Source: Candidatus Limivivens merdigallinarum (GTDB lineage Bacteria > Bacillota > Clostridia > Lachnospirales > Lachnospiraceae). Taken from it: a stretch of DNA of 34,062 nucleotides. The notes below the pieces were generated by a model. It was not told where the DNA came from. It saw only the letters and a list, made by a program, of their open reading frames with translations, and did not search any database. This document shows positions 1-8,012 of the stretch, piece after piece (positions within the stretch are counted from its first letter, which is position 1; each line of letters opens with the position of its first letter). The position numbers were made by a program, and so were the translations under genes. The stretch is taken from NCBI GenBank assembly GCA_018713105.1, contig DVFT01000157.1, positions 1-34,062 of the forward strand. The letters run 5' to 3'.

Positions 1-2065
1 CCTGGACAACGTCAACGGTTTTGAAATTCGTCCTGGATTTTATGAGCTGAACGGCGCCCACGCTTTCCCGGACGGCGTTAATTTTACACTGGTTTCCTAC
101 TCTGCTACCAGCTGCGAACTGCTGCTGTTTCACAGAAAAGAACAGGTTCCCTATGCCAGGATCCCTTTTCCCGAACACTATCGAATCGGCTATGTCTTTT
201 CCATGTTCGTTTTCGGTCTGAAGATCGACGAATTTGAATACGCATATTCCCTGGACGGTCCCTGCTGCCCTGAGAAGGGGCTGATCTTCCAGAAGGAAAA
301 ATTTCTCCTGGACCCTTATGCAAAAGCGGTCACCGGGCAGAGTTCCTGGGGCAGGCAGCTCTCCGACGACAGCTTCTATAAGGCAAGGGTCGTACACAAC
401 GATTTCAACTGGGAATACCTGGATCGAAAGCTCCCTGCTCTGTGCGACTGCATCATCTATGAGCTGCATGTGAGAGGTTTCACCAGGCATCCGAGTTCCA
501 ACGTCCAGCACCCCGGAACCTTCCGGGGCATCCTTGAGAAAATCCCCTACCTCAAGGAGCTTGGCGTCAATGCGTTGGAGCTGATGCCCATCTTTGAATT
601 TGATGAGACGAGGGGAATGCGGGAGGTAGACGGGGAAACCCTGCTGGATTATTGGGGCTACAATCCGGTCTGTTTTTTCGCTCCGAATACCAGCTATGCT
701 TCTGAGATCGAATACAATCGGGAAGGAAGTGAACTGAAGACCCTGATCAAAGCCCTCCACAAGGAGGGGATCAAGGTGATCCTGGATGTGGTGTTTAATC
801 ACACGGCAGAAGGGAATGAGAACGGACCCTACTTCTCTTTTAAGGGGATCGACAATAACATCTACTATATGCTCACGCCGGACGGAAACTACTATAATTT
901 CAGCGGATGCGGCAATACCCTGAACTGCAACCATCCTCTGGTGCGGCAGCTGATCCTGAACTGCCTGAGATATTGGGTAACCAACTACCATGTAGACGGC
1001 TTTCGTTTCGATCTGGCATCCATTCTGGGAAGAAATGAGGACGCGACTCCGATGAGTAAGCCTCCTCTCCTGGAAAGCCTTGCATACGATCCCATCCTGT
1101 CAGGAGTCGATCTCATCGCTGAGGCGTGGGATGCCGGCGGTCTCTACCAGGTGGGAAGCTTCCCTTCCTGGAACAGATGGTCGGAATGGAACGGGAAATA
1201 CAGGGATGACCTGCGCAGCTTCCTAAAGGGTGACGATGGATTTGCCAACGCTGCGGCGCTGAGGATCTGCGGATCACCGGATCTGTATCCGCCAGAGAAG
1301 CGGGGCAGTCACGCTTCCGTAAACTTTCTGACCTGCCACGATGGATTTACCCTGTATGACTTATATTCCTACAATGAAAAGCACAATGAGAACAACGGGT
1401 GGAACAACACAGACGGAAGCAATGACAACCGGAGCTGGAACTGCGGCTATGAAGGCGAGACAGCGGATCCAGCCGTCCGAAAGCTCCGTTTCCGGATGAT
1501 CCGAAATGCCTGCGCCGTCCTCCTGTGCAGCCGGGGCACTCCCATGTTTTTTGCCGGCGACGAATTCGGCAATACCCAGTACGGCAACAACAACGCCTAC
1601 TGCCACGACAGCGAGATATCCTGGACTAATTGGGACAGGGCAGAGGAACATTCCGATCTTCTGGAGTTTTTCCGTTTTATGATCGGTTTCCGCAAACAGC
1701 ATCCCATCCTTAGGAGGAATACATCCCCCTCCAAGACCGGCTATCCCTTCCTCAGCCTCTACAACACAGAAGGTCCCTGCCAGGAATACGGCTGGGAGGA
1801 GAAGGTCATCTGCATCCTGTTTGCCGGGAATACAGAGGAACAGAAGGAGGACCTGATCTATCTGGCTGTAAACGCCTACTGGGAATCCCAGGAACTTCTG
1901 CTTCCTCATCTCCCTGGAGGGATGTGCTGGGTTCCCGTCATAGACACTGCAAGGGAGACTGGAGCTATCCTTACGGGGACGGAGATCCTGGAGCAGCGGC
2001 GATACGGTATGCACAGCAGAAGCGTCTGTATCTTTACAGCCCTGGATCCTTTCTCCGACCTGTAG
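1..2065 (+). CDS. glgX: Glycogen debranching enzyme (GlgX/isoamylase type, GH13), 5' end outside window
   Basis: Hydrolyses alpha-1,6 branch points of glycogen or limit dextrins in the cytoplasm. The reading frame is open from base 2, so the internal ATG at 203 is not the start. The 67 codons before it continue a CBM48-like N-terminal domain (GFEIRPGFYELNGAHAFPDG). The four GH13 regions are present in order: DVVFNHTAEGN; GFRFDLAS with the nucleophile Asp at base 1010; LIAEAWDAGG with the acid/base Glu at 1121; and FLTCHDGF with the transition-state Asp at 1340. The 687 residues seen are close to the usual GlgX length, so only a short N-terminal piece is missing. It converges on the ABC locus, and its probable terminator lies inside the opposing permease frame. 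A pullulanase- or TreX-like specificity cannot be excluded. Confidence 0.93.
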   Translation, partial: LDNVNGFEIRPGFYELNGAHAFPDGVNFTLVSYSATSCELLLFHRKEQVPYARIPFPEHYRIGYVFSMFVFGLKIDEFEYAYSLDGPCCPEKGLIFQKEKFLLDPYAKAVTGQSSWGRQLSDDSFYKARVVHNDFNWEYLDRKLPALCDCIIYELHVRGFTRHPSSNVQHPGTFRGILEKIPYLKELGVNALELMPIFEFDETRGMREVDGETLLDYWGYNPVCFFAPNTSYASEIEYNREGSELKTLIKALHKEGIKVILDVVFNHTAEGNENGPYFSFKGIDNNIYYMLTPDGNYYNFSGCGNTLNCNHPLVRQLILNCLRYWVTNYHVDGFRFDLASILGRNEDATPMSKPPLLESLAYDPILSGVDLIAEAWDAGGLYQVGSFPSWNRWSEWNGKYRDDLRSFLKGDDGFANAAALRICGSPDLYPPEKRGSHASVNFLTCHDGFTLYDLYSYNEKHNENNGWNNTDGSNDNRSWNCGYEGETADPAVRKLRFRMIRNACAVLLCSRGTPMFFAGDEFGNTQYGNNNAYCHDSEISWTNWDRAEEHSDLLEFFRFMIGFRKQHPILRRNTSPSKTGYPFLSLYNTEGPCQEYGWEEKVICILFAGNTEEQKEDLIYLAVNAYWESQELLLPHLPGGMCWVPVIDTARETGAILTGTEILEQRRYGMHSRSVCIFTALDPFSDL

Positions 2066-2098
2066 TTAACCCTTACCAAAATAGCTCCGTTCCTCAAT

Positions 2099-2713
2099 TT
2101 AACGGCGAAACTTCTCCATGGTTTTAAACTCTACGTTCAGCGGTATCTCTTCGCGGTCATGCTCTTTTGTATGACCGCTTTTCCATGCCTGCTTGTCCAT
2201 CCCCCTGGCTTCTCCTAAAGACACGCTGCCAGCCAGATATGCCGGATACAGACAGCCAGCCCATACCGTTGCCCAGGCAAGCACTGCCGAGCCTGCCAAA
2301 ATCAAGGGGGTTCCCATGCCGAGCATCCACCCCCAGACCAGCCCCAAAGGAATCCCGATGACACAAATCCGGTTTGCCTGACCATAGATCAGCTTTCTGA
2401 TCTGGCGGGAGGTCATGCCCAGAACCTTCAGCTGCCGGTAGATTCCCATATCGGCGATGACGCTGATCCGAAAAAGACAAGAAATGATCAGAGATCCTGC
2501 CGCAAATATCACTGCCATTCCCAGATACATCGACAGGCGCTCCGCCAGGAAGTCTTCCTTTTGGCTCTTTGCCATGGTAAAAAGAACGGCATACCCCATG
2601 GCAGCCAGGAAAACAGTCAGAACTGCCGCCAGATTTCTCCGCTGCTTAAGGTCATAGAGCCTTCCGGAAAGAACCTTGATGGGTTGAAATCTCGTTTCTT
2701 CGTTTTTCACCAT
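2099..2713 (-). CDS. Reduced FtsX-type ABC permease (probable remnant)
   Basis: Membrane protein of 204 residues resembling only the first half of MacB/FtsX-type permeases. Residues about 28-48 form TM1. TM2 follows after only some 15 residues and leads into the characteristic stretch YRQLKVLGMTSRQIRKL, then two more membrane segments. Complete relatives, including the neighbour at 3501-6038, have more than 200 extracytoplasmic residues between TM1 and TM2 and a second half of similar size. Both are absent here. The tail after about residue 170 is hydrophilic and crosses the terminator of the opposing gene. The start has a good AGGAGGTG site and overlaps the upstream ATPase by 7 bases, so it is probably still translated. 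Whether it works with that ATPase, perhaps as a dimer, is unknown; decay by deletion seems likelier. Confidence 0.6.
   Translation of the reverse strand: MVKNEETRFQPIKVLSGRLYDLKQRRNLAAVLTVFLAAMGYAVLFTMAKSQKEDFLAERLSMYLGMAVIFAAGSLIISCLFRISVIADMGIYRQLKVLGMTSRQIRKLIYGQANRICVIGIPLGLVWGWMLGMGTPLILAGSAVLAWATVWAGCLYPAYLAGSVSLGEARGMDKQAWKSGHTKEHDREEIPLNVEFKTMEKFRR
2153..2182 (+). terminator. Rho-independent terminator for the glgX-like gene
   Basis: A perfect 8-bp inverted repeat (GCGGTCAT / ATGACCGC) with a 10-base loop is followed by TTTT on the plus strand, 88 bases after the debranching enzyme stop codon. It lies inside the 3' part of the convergent short permease frame. That suggests the permease frame now runs through what was intergenic DNA. 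Confidence 0.6.
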
Positions 2714-3396
2714 TCTTCACCTCCTGCTGCGACATGCCCGTCCTCCATGCGGATGATTCGGTCCGCCATGGAGGCAAGTTTGAGATCATGGGTGATCATC
2801 ACGACGGTCTGGTCAAATGCCTGGCTGATCATTTTCAGCATTCCCACCACATCCTCACTGGTCTTTGCATCCAGGTTTCCGGTGGGTTCATCTGCCAGGA
2901 TGACAGACGGCTTCGCGGCAAGAGCCCGTGCAATCGCCACGCGCTGCTGCTGTCCTCCGGAAAGCTGGTCGGGGAAACAAGCCAGCTTCTCTTCCAGCCC
3001 CAGAAGCCTTACAATCTCCATGACAAAGGTCCGATCCGGCTTGCGCCCATCCAGGGAAATGGGAAAAATGATGTTTTCCCAGACGCTGAGCAGGGAAATC
3101 AGATTAAAATTCTGGAATACAAATCCGATCCTTTTGCGGCGGAAAATGGTAAGTTCCTCCTCATCAAGGCGGGAAAGCTTTGTCCCGCCCACATAAATGC
3201 ACCCTTCGCTCGGAGTATCCAAGCCGCCCAGCATATTCAAAAGCGTCGTTTTCCCGGAACCGGAGTTTCCCACAATGGCAGTGAATCTGCCTCTCTCGAT
3301 CACCAAATCGATCCCATCCAGGGCACGTACCTCCTTCTCTCCTTCTCCATAATATTTCTTAAGCCCGTGGGCTCTCAAGATAACGTCAATCGTCAT
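2707..3396 (-). CDS. ABC transporter ATP-binding protein (MacB/LolD/BceA type)
   Basis: Cytoplasmic ATPase of 229 residues that powers an FtsX-type permease. Visible motifs are Walker A GNSGSGKT (residues 43-50), Q-loop FVFQNFNL, signature LSGGQQQR, Walker B VILADEPTGNLD and the H-loop MITHD. The NLD after Walker B is typical of the MacB/BceA branch, which exports or extracts peptides, lipids or antibiotics. The start has a strong CAGGAGGAG site. Its only adjacent partner is the reduced permease, which begins inside its last codons. The gap of about 100 bases upstream separates it from the complete permease-ATPase pair, so it may have its own promoter there. Confidence 0.9.
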   Translation of the reverse strand: MTIDVILRAHGLKKYYGEGEKEVRALDGIDLVIERGRFTAIVGNSGSGKTTLLNMLGGLDTPSEGCIYVGGTKLSRLDEEELTIFRRKRIGFVFQNFNLISLLSVWENIIFPISLDGRKPDRTFVMEIVRLLGLEEKLACFPDQLSGGQQQRVAIARALAAKPSVILADEPTGNLDAKTSEDVVGMLKMISQAFDQTVVMITHDLKLASMADRIIRMEDGHVAAGGEEW

Positions 3397-3468
3397 GATG
3401 CACTCTCCTCCTGTCTCTCAACCTGAAGATATGTTATCATGCAAATCTCACAGCCACGGTACGGAAAC

Positions 3469-3485
3469 GTTACATTTTGGTGACA
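3469..3485 (-). promoter_or_regulatory. Candidate response-regulator operator (11-bp direct repeat)
   Basis: Read on the minus strand, TGTCAC-N5-TGTAAC forms a direct repeat with an 11-base period. This spacing is usual for OmpR-family regulators. It sits between the complete permease and the second ATPase gene, about 75 bases before the ATPase start. The cognate regulator gene of this locus appears to be deleted. No convincing -35/-10 pair was found beside it, so this is tentative. Confidence 0.25.
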
Positions 3486-3500
3486 ATACGCTCCTGAATT

Positions 3501-6038
3501 TTATTCCATCATACGGAGCCGTTCCTGGATCGTTCCCTTCGTGACGGCATGCAGGCAGAGAAGCGAGACTGCCATAGCCAAAAGTATCATTACCGGCAAG
3601 GCGATCCACAGCGGAAGCAGGGTAAAGTGATAGACAGACGCCCAGGAAAAATCCCTGATCACGCCTGGCATCACAATCCGGGCAAACAGAACATCCGCCG
3701 GGATCAGGACCAGCGCCATCAGGAGGGAATATAGGATTCCTTCCAGAATCATCAGTTTCTTAAGCTGCTCTCCCGTCATCCCGAGACTTTGGTAAACTGC
3801 GAATTCCTGGCGGCGGGCAAATACTTTTGCCACCAGAAGGTTTCCAAAATTCAACAAGGCGATCCCCATCAGCACTAAGCCTACGATCAAAGGCACCAGC
3901 ACCGTATTGAGCCTTGCATTCCGCAAATTCTCCTGATATTCGCTGCGCAGAGTAATGCCGATCCCTCTGTTTAACCCTTGTTCAAACTCTTCCAGGAAGG
4001 CTTCAAAGGAATCCTGCTGGCTGTGGTCGATGTCCACTGCCATCTGACGGTAGCACTGTCCGGGATAAAGCTCGTCAAAGATGGAAAGCGGCAGTATGTA
4101 AAAGAAGGTAAAAGCGGCATCCGTGCTGTTGGAACCGGAGAGATAGGAGGCATCATGCATCAGGGAAGCCATGACTTCGAAGTTCCTTCCCTCAAGCTGA
4201 AGGGTTTCCCCGGCGGCAAGGCTTGAGATCCCGTCGTAATAAGCGCCTCCCACCAGCACGAATCTGCCTTCCGCAAAGGCATCCGGATCAAATTCCCCGC
4301 TGGTCGCGGGGCAGTTTTCCATCAGGTAATTCAAGTACTCCCCTTCCATTCCAATCACCACAGCGGTATATTCCCCGCTCTTTGCCAACCGGTCCAGCCC
4401 GGCGATCCAGCCTGGATATCCTTCCTGCGTTTCCCGAAGAGTCATCGTCTCATCGTAGGGCTGGTTATAGAAATCCACCACACGTTTTCGAAGCGTCTCG
4501 GAAGCCGTCAATTTCACCTCATGGCTTTTGAGGGCACTGACCGAAGTGACCTCCGGGCGATTCCGGATCGTTTCCACCGTCTCCTCCGTGATGGATTCGC
4601 TGTTCTGGTTATACCGCTGCATGGACATGGCTGCCGACCCATCGGCAATGGAATAATCCCACGGAGACATCGCCGAAAGGTAAAGCTCCTCATCCATACT
4701 CACATACTCCATCCAGACAGAATTCAAAAGCAGCACTGCCAGCAGCATGATGCACACCGACAGGGCAGTTCTGCCCTTGCCCTGTCCAAAGGTACGGAAA
4801 GCGAGACGGGGAAGGGTGATCAGACCGTCTCCTTTTCCCGTCCCTTTCCTTTTCCTGGGATAACTGCTTCTAAGAGTCTCCGCCGGTGTCCTTTGGGACA
4901 GCCTGACGGCTGGCAGCAGGTACGCTATGAGCACTGTGGCAAGGGTGCAAAAGGCTGCCAAGGCAAAAGGCTGCCAGGTCAGGAACACGACGGCAGGATC
5001 CTCCTCCATGCCCGTAACGATCCGCCCTGTGATTGCCAGGTTCAAAAGAAAGCCTAGAAGAAACCCGGGAATCAGCCCAATCCCCGTGACCATTACGCCC
5101 TTTTCCCAGAGATATCGGCGGATCTGCCTTGGCGTCATTCCCTGTGCCTTCAAGCCTGCAAAAAAGATCTGGTCCTGCTCTGCCGTCACATGGACGATGC
5201 CGTAAACCATCAAAAAGCCGCAGACCAGGACCAGAATTGCCGGCATATAGAAATCTTTTGCCTGATCAAATGCCTGCTCTTGCCTTGCCTCGTTGTTTGC
5301 CAGATTTGTGGTGTATGCCACTGTTGGAATCCCCTGGTCGCTTAGCATGTCGACAGCCTGCTGTTCCAGGTCGCGGGGCTGATGCAGGGTGACGCCAAGG
5401 GTGATGTTGGCAGAATTCTCATCGTTGTATCCGGGAACCAGATGTTCGGCGGTCTCTGCCGTGATCCAGGCGCACGCCTCCGAAAAATTAGTAGGGCTGC
5501 TCCACCAGCCGCAGAGGGTGAATTCATCCCTGTGGACATTCCCGTCCGGGTCGGTCCACTCCAATTCCACCGGTGCTCCGATCTCATAACGGATTCCCAG
5601 GGAACCCATGGTAAATTCATCCAGCGCGATCTCCCCTTCCTTTTCCGGCAGGTGTCCGGTGGTGGGCAGGGAGAGTACCGTCTCGGCATAATCCCGGTCG
5701 GTCACTGCCAGCTTTACCAGACGCTGTCCCATCATCGGATCCGAGAGCTGTCCCAGGGTACTGAGCTTGACGGCGCTTTTCACATAGACGTGCTGCGATA
5801 GAAGCCCTGCCTGTTCTTCCGTCAAACCGGTGAACAGAATGTGGCTGGTGGAACCGTAGCTGTATTGATAGCTGAGAAGGAAGCCGCTTTCCACCGCATT
5901 TCCCAGCAGAAAGACAAAGGTGTACAGCCCTGTGACCAGCGCCGCTGCCAGGATCAACGCCAGATTCTTGATCCGGTGAAACCGAACATCCCTTTTGACC
6001 AGGGTAAAACAGACTTTCAGATTGTTATTCACAAGCAT
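3501..6038 (-). CDS. FtsX/MacB-type ABC transporter permease, full length
   Basis: Polytopic permease of about 845 residues with two homologous halves. TM1 is at about residues 27-46, followed by a large extracytoplasmic domain to about 255. An FtsX core follows (about 260-390) with LKAQGMTPRQIRRYL. The second half starts near 415 with another TM and ectodomain, and ends in an FtsX core with YQSLGMTGEQLKKLM and two further TMs. The preferred start is ATG at 6038, which has AGGAGG six bases upstream. A GTG at 6053 would put the ribosome site inside the gene. It follows the ATPase at 6050 and forms its transporter. Substrate unknown; such pairs beside a two-component system commonly handle antimicrobial peptides. 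Confidence 0.88.
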   Translation of the reverse strand: MLVNNNLKVCFTLVKRDVRFHRIKNLALILAAALVTGLYTFVFLLGNAVESGFLLSYQYSYGSTSHILFTGLTEEQAGLLSQHVYVKSAVKLSTLGQLSDPMMGQRLVKLAVTDRDYAETVLSLPTTGHLPEKEGEIALDEFTMGSLGIRYEIGAPVELEWTDPDGNVHRDEFTLCGWWSSPTNFSEACAWITAETAEHLVPGYNDENSANITLGVTLHQPRDLEQQAVDMLSDQGIPTVAYTTNLANNEARQEQAFDQAKDFYMPAILVLVCGFLMVYGIVHVTAEQDQIFFAGLKAQGMTPRQIRRYLWEKGVMVTGIGLIPGFLLGFLLNLAITGRIVTGMEEDPAVVFLTWQPFALAAFCTLATVLIAYLLPAVRLSQRTPAETLRSSYPRKRKGTGKGDGLITLPRLAFRTFGQGKGRTALSVCIMLLAVLLLNSVWMEYVSMDEELYLSAMSPWDYSIADGSAAMSMQRYNQNSESITEETVETIRNRPEVTSVSALKSHEVKLTASETLRKRVVDFYNQPYDETMTLRETQEGYPGWIAGLDRLAKSGEYTAVVIGMEGEYLNYLMENCPATSGEFDPDAFAEGRFVLVGGAYYDGISSLAAGETLQLEGRNFEVMASLMHDASYLSGSNSTDAAFTFFYILPLSIFDELYPGQCYRQMAVDIDHSQQDSFEAFLEEFEQGLNRGIGITLRSEYQENLRNARLNTVLVPLIVGLVLMGIALLNFGNLLVAKVFARRQEFAVYQSLGMTGEQLKKLMILEGILYSLLMALVLIPADVLFARIVMPGVIRDFSWASVYHFTLLPLWIALPVMILLAMAVSLLCLHAVTKGTIQERLRMME

Positions 6039-6049
6039 AGCGCCCCTCC

Positions 6050-6715
6050 TCACACACGAATCCTGCCGTCCTCGATACGGACGACACGGTCAGCCATCTG
6101 CGCCAATTCCAGGTTGTGGGTGATCATAACCAGGGTCTGATGGTAGGTCTCCACGGACAGTTTCAAAAGCCCCAGCACATTTTGCCCGGTCCTGCTGTCC
6201 AGATTTCCGGTGGGTTCATCCGCCAGCAGGATCGACGGCTTGGCGATCAGCGCTCTGGCAATGGCAACCCGCTGCTGCCCTCCTCCGGACAGCTCCCCGG
6301 GGTAAGCCGAGAGCCGTTCTTTCAGCCTCAGCAATTCTGTGAGTTCCTGGAAATAAACCGGATCCGGCGTGCTCCCAGCCAGGCTTAACGGGAACAGAAT
6401 ATTTTCCCTGACCGTCAGGGTAGGCACCAGATTAAAATTCTGATACACAAAGCCGATCTTGCTGCGGCGAAAAACAGCAAGCTCCCGTTCTTTCAGCCCT
6501 GCCAGACGCACACCGTCCACCACGATCTCCCCTTCATCAGGGATGTCCATGCCCCCGATCATGTTCAGAAGCGTCGTCTTGCCGGAGCCGGATGCCCCGA
6601 TGATGGCGGTAAATTTTCCCTTCTCAATACTCAGGTCGATTCCATCCAGTGCCTTCACCTGGTTCTCGCCCTTTCCAAAATATTTTTTTACTTGATGTAC
6701 CGATACAATCTCCAT
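6050..6715 (-). CDS. ABC transporter ATP-binding protein, partner of the full-length permease
   Basis: ATPase of 221 residues. Motifs seen are Walker A GASGSGKT (residues 40-47), Q-loop FVYQNFNL, signature LSGGGQQR, Walker B ILLADEPTGNLD and H-loop MITHN. The signature has Gly in the variable position where the paralogue at 2707 has Gln, which is tolerated in the family. The H-loop is followed by Asn where the paralogue has Asp. The gene lies between the kinase (34 bases upstream) and the permease (11 bases downstream), in the usual BceS-BceA-BceB-like order. It and the ATPase at 2707 are clear paralogues, so the locus holds two modules in tandem. Confidence 0.92.
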   Translation of the reverse strand: MEIVSVHQVKKYFGKGENQVKALDGIDLSIEKGKFTAIIGASGSGKTTLLNMIGGMDIPDEGEIVVDGVRLAGLKERELAVFRRSKIGFVYQNFNLVPTLTVRENILFPLSLAGSTPDPVYFQELTELLRLKERLSAYPGELSGGGQQRVAIARALIAKPSILLADEPTGNLDSRTGQNVLGLLKLSVETYHQTLVMITHNLELAQMADRVVRIEDGRIRV

Positions 6716-6749
6716 TGGTCCAATCCTCTCTTCCTCTTCGTTTTCCTCG

Positions 6750-7772
6750 TCAACTCAGCAGATAGACGGAAAAGGTCGTCCCTTTTCCAACTTTGGAACT
6801 GACACTGATATATCCTTTCTGACGGGTAATGATCCCGTTGGCAAGGTAAAGCCCTAAGCCTACGCCCTCCTGTGCGGCAGCCTCCTCTGCCCGGTAAAAC
6901 CGCTGGAAGACATCGTTGTAGTGCTCCTTTTTGATCCCTATTCCGGTATCTGTGATATCCACCCTTGTATAAAACTGCCACGGACGCACCGTCACCGAAA
7001 CGCTGCCTCCGGCGGGCGTATACTTGACGGCATTGTCCAGGATATTGCCCAGCGCCTCTGCCGTCCATTTGGGATCGTGGCGTACGGTAAAGGACGCATC
7101 GCAGTCTGCCAAAAGCTGGATCTCCTTCTCCTCCGCCTTCGCCCACACGGTGCTCATGGCACGGGCAATGGTATCCGCCAGATTCGCCTCCTCCATATGG
7201 ATCGTGAAGGTTCCCGTCTCCAGGCGGGACATTTTGATCAGCGACTGAAGCAGGAAATCCAGTTTCTCCACCTGCCCTTCCATGGTGGACAAAAACTGCT
7301 CCTGTTTTTCCCGCGGAAGTTCATGCTGCAGCAAAATTCCGGTGAACATCCTGATATTGGCAATGGGAGTTTTCACCTGATGGGAAATATCGCTGACCAG
7401 CCCCTGGATCGTCTCTTTGTCCCTCTGGCTCTGTCTCTTTCCTTCATTCATAATGTCAAAATACTGCAGAAGCTTTCCCTGAACCTTGGCGGTCAGGCTG
7501 TCCTCATAAGGATGAAATCCTTCCGGCGTCCGCCCGGAAATCAAGGCATCCAGGGTCTCACACAGATCGTCGGCGAACAGCTCCACCTGCCGGCGCTGGT
7601 ACCATGCCCACAAGCCTACCACGGCGTAGATGGCGGCGCACAGGGCAAGGATCCCATACCGTACCGCCGCCCACGGGATCCTCCTCCACAACATCCATAC
7701 CAGCCCTGCAAAAAGTGCGGCGGATACAAGGATCATTCCAGAACGCATGACCGTCATGCTGCGATGTTTCAT
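6750..7772 (-). CDS. Sensor histidine kinase, intramembrane-sensing type
   Basis: Membrane kinase of 340 residues. Two membrane segments (about 11-30 and 38-57) are separated by a very short loop, so it has no real extracellular sensor domain. This is the BceS/VraG-associated type, which senses through its ABC transporter. The phosphoacceptor is His131 in DISHQVKTPIANIRM. The N-box is NILDNAVKY, the G1 box DTGIGI and the G2 box GVGLGLYLANGI, all intact. Its ATG overlaps the stop of the response-regulator scar by ATGA, so translation was coupled to the regulator. With that regulator reduced to 30 residues, the kinase has no local partner and may be silent or may cross-talk. Confidence 0.9.
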   Translation of the reverse strand: MKHRSMTVMRSGMILVSAALFAGLVWMLWRRIPWAAVRYGILALCAAIYAVVGLWAWYQRRQVELFADDLCETLDALISGRTPEGFHPYEDSLTAKVQGKLLQYFDIMNEGKRQSQRDKETIQGLVSDISHQVKTPIANIRMFTGILLQHELPREKQEQFLSTMEGQVEKLDFLLQSLIKMSRLETGTFTIHMEEANLADTIARAMSTVWAKAEEKEIQLLADCDASFTVRHDPKWTAEALGNILDNAVKYTPAGGSVSVTVRPWQFYTRVDITDTGIGIKKEHYNDVFQRFYRAEEAAAQEGVGLGLYLANGIITRQKGYISVSSKVGKGTTFSVYLLS

Positions 7773-7861
7773 TTCTTTCCTCCCATCCAGATATAGCCCA
7801 TTCCGCGCACCGTCTTGATATAAGTATGGGTATCATCCTCTACCACAAGAATTCGTCTCAT
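7769..7861 (-). pseudogene. Internally deleted OmpR-family response regulator (30 codons left)
   Basis: A small frame translates to MRRILVVEDD followed directly by THTYIKTVRGMGYIW and five more residues. The first ten residues are the classic start of a receiver domain, with the acidic pair of the phosphorylation pocket. The last twenty are the classic end of an OmpR-type winged helix. About 190 codons between them are missing, including the phosphoacceptor Asp and the whole DNA-binding helix. The frame is kept. A GGAG site lies upstream, and the TGA stop overlaps the kinase ATG. This is a clean in-frame deletion scar that preserves translational coupling to the kinase. Confidence 0.85.
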
Positions 7862-7951
7862 CTTTCTCACTCCATTTATGTATGTCGACCTTTATAATTA
7901 ACTTTTTCAATCTTTCGCCTGCTTTCGTTTGATTGGCACAATCGCTTTTAC

Positions 7952-7960
7952 AGTATAGCA
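7952..7960 (-). promoter_or_regulatory. Extended -10 promoter candidate for the regulator-kinase-ABC operon
   Basis: On the minus strand TGCTATACT is an extended -10 (TGn plus TATACT), about 90 bases before the response-regulator scar. No good -35 was found 17 bases upstream, as expected for extended -10 promoters. Weak evidence. Confidence 0.3.
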
Positions 7961-7978
7961 TGACCGCTTTTAAATGGG

Positions 7979-8008
7979 AAGAGCTTTGCCCATCGGCAAA
8001 GCCCTCTT
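7979..8008 (-). terminator. Hairpin terminator after signal peptidase gene
   Basis: AAGAGCTTTGCC pairs with GGCAAAGCCCTCTT across a 4-base loop, with a 2-base bulge, five bases past the lepB stop. The U-tract on the minus strand is weak (CCCATTTAAAA). It is the likely end of the proline/signal peptidase operon. Confidence 0.55.
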
Positions 8009-8012
8009 CTCA

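Noticed and set aside
1361-2014. Long minus-strand frame of 217 residues opposite the debranching enzyme
   Set aside because: It is antisense to strong GH13 coding sequence, has no recognisable motif and no ribosome site.
2561-3426. Two overlapping plus-strand frames of 211 and 230 residues
   Set aside because: They are antisense to the ABC ATPase, which has all its motifs on the minus strand.
2171-7971. The 12-base sequence ATGACCGCTTTT appears at 2171 and at 7960, at both ends of the ABC locus
   Set aside because: Chance pairs of this length are expected many times in 34 kb; flanks differ, so it is not evidence of a mobile element boundary.
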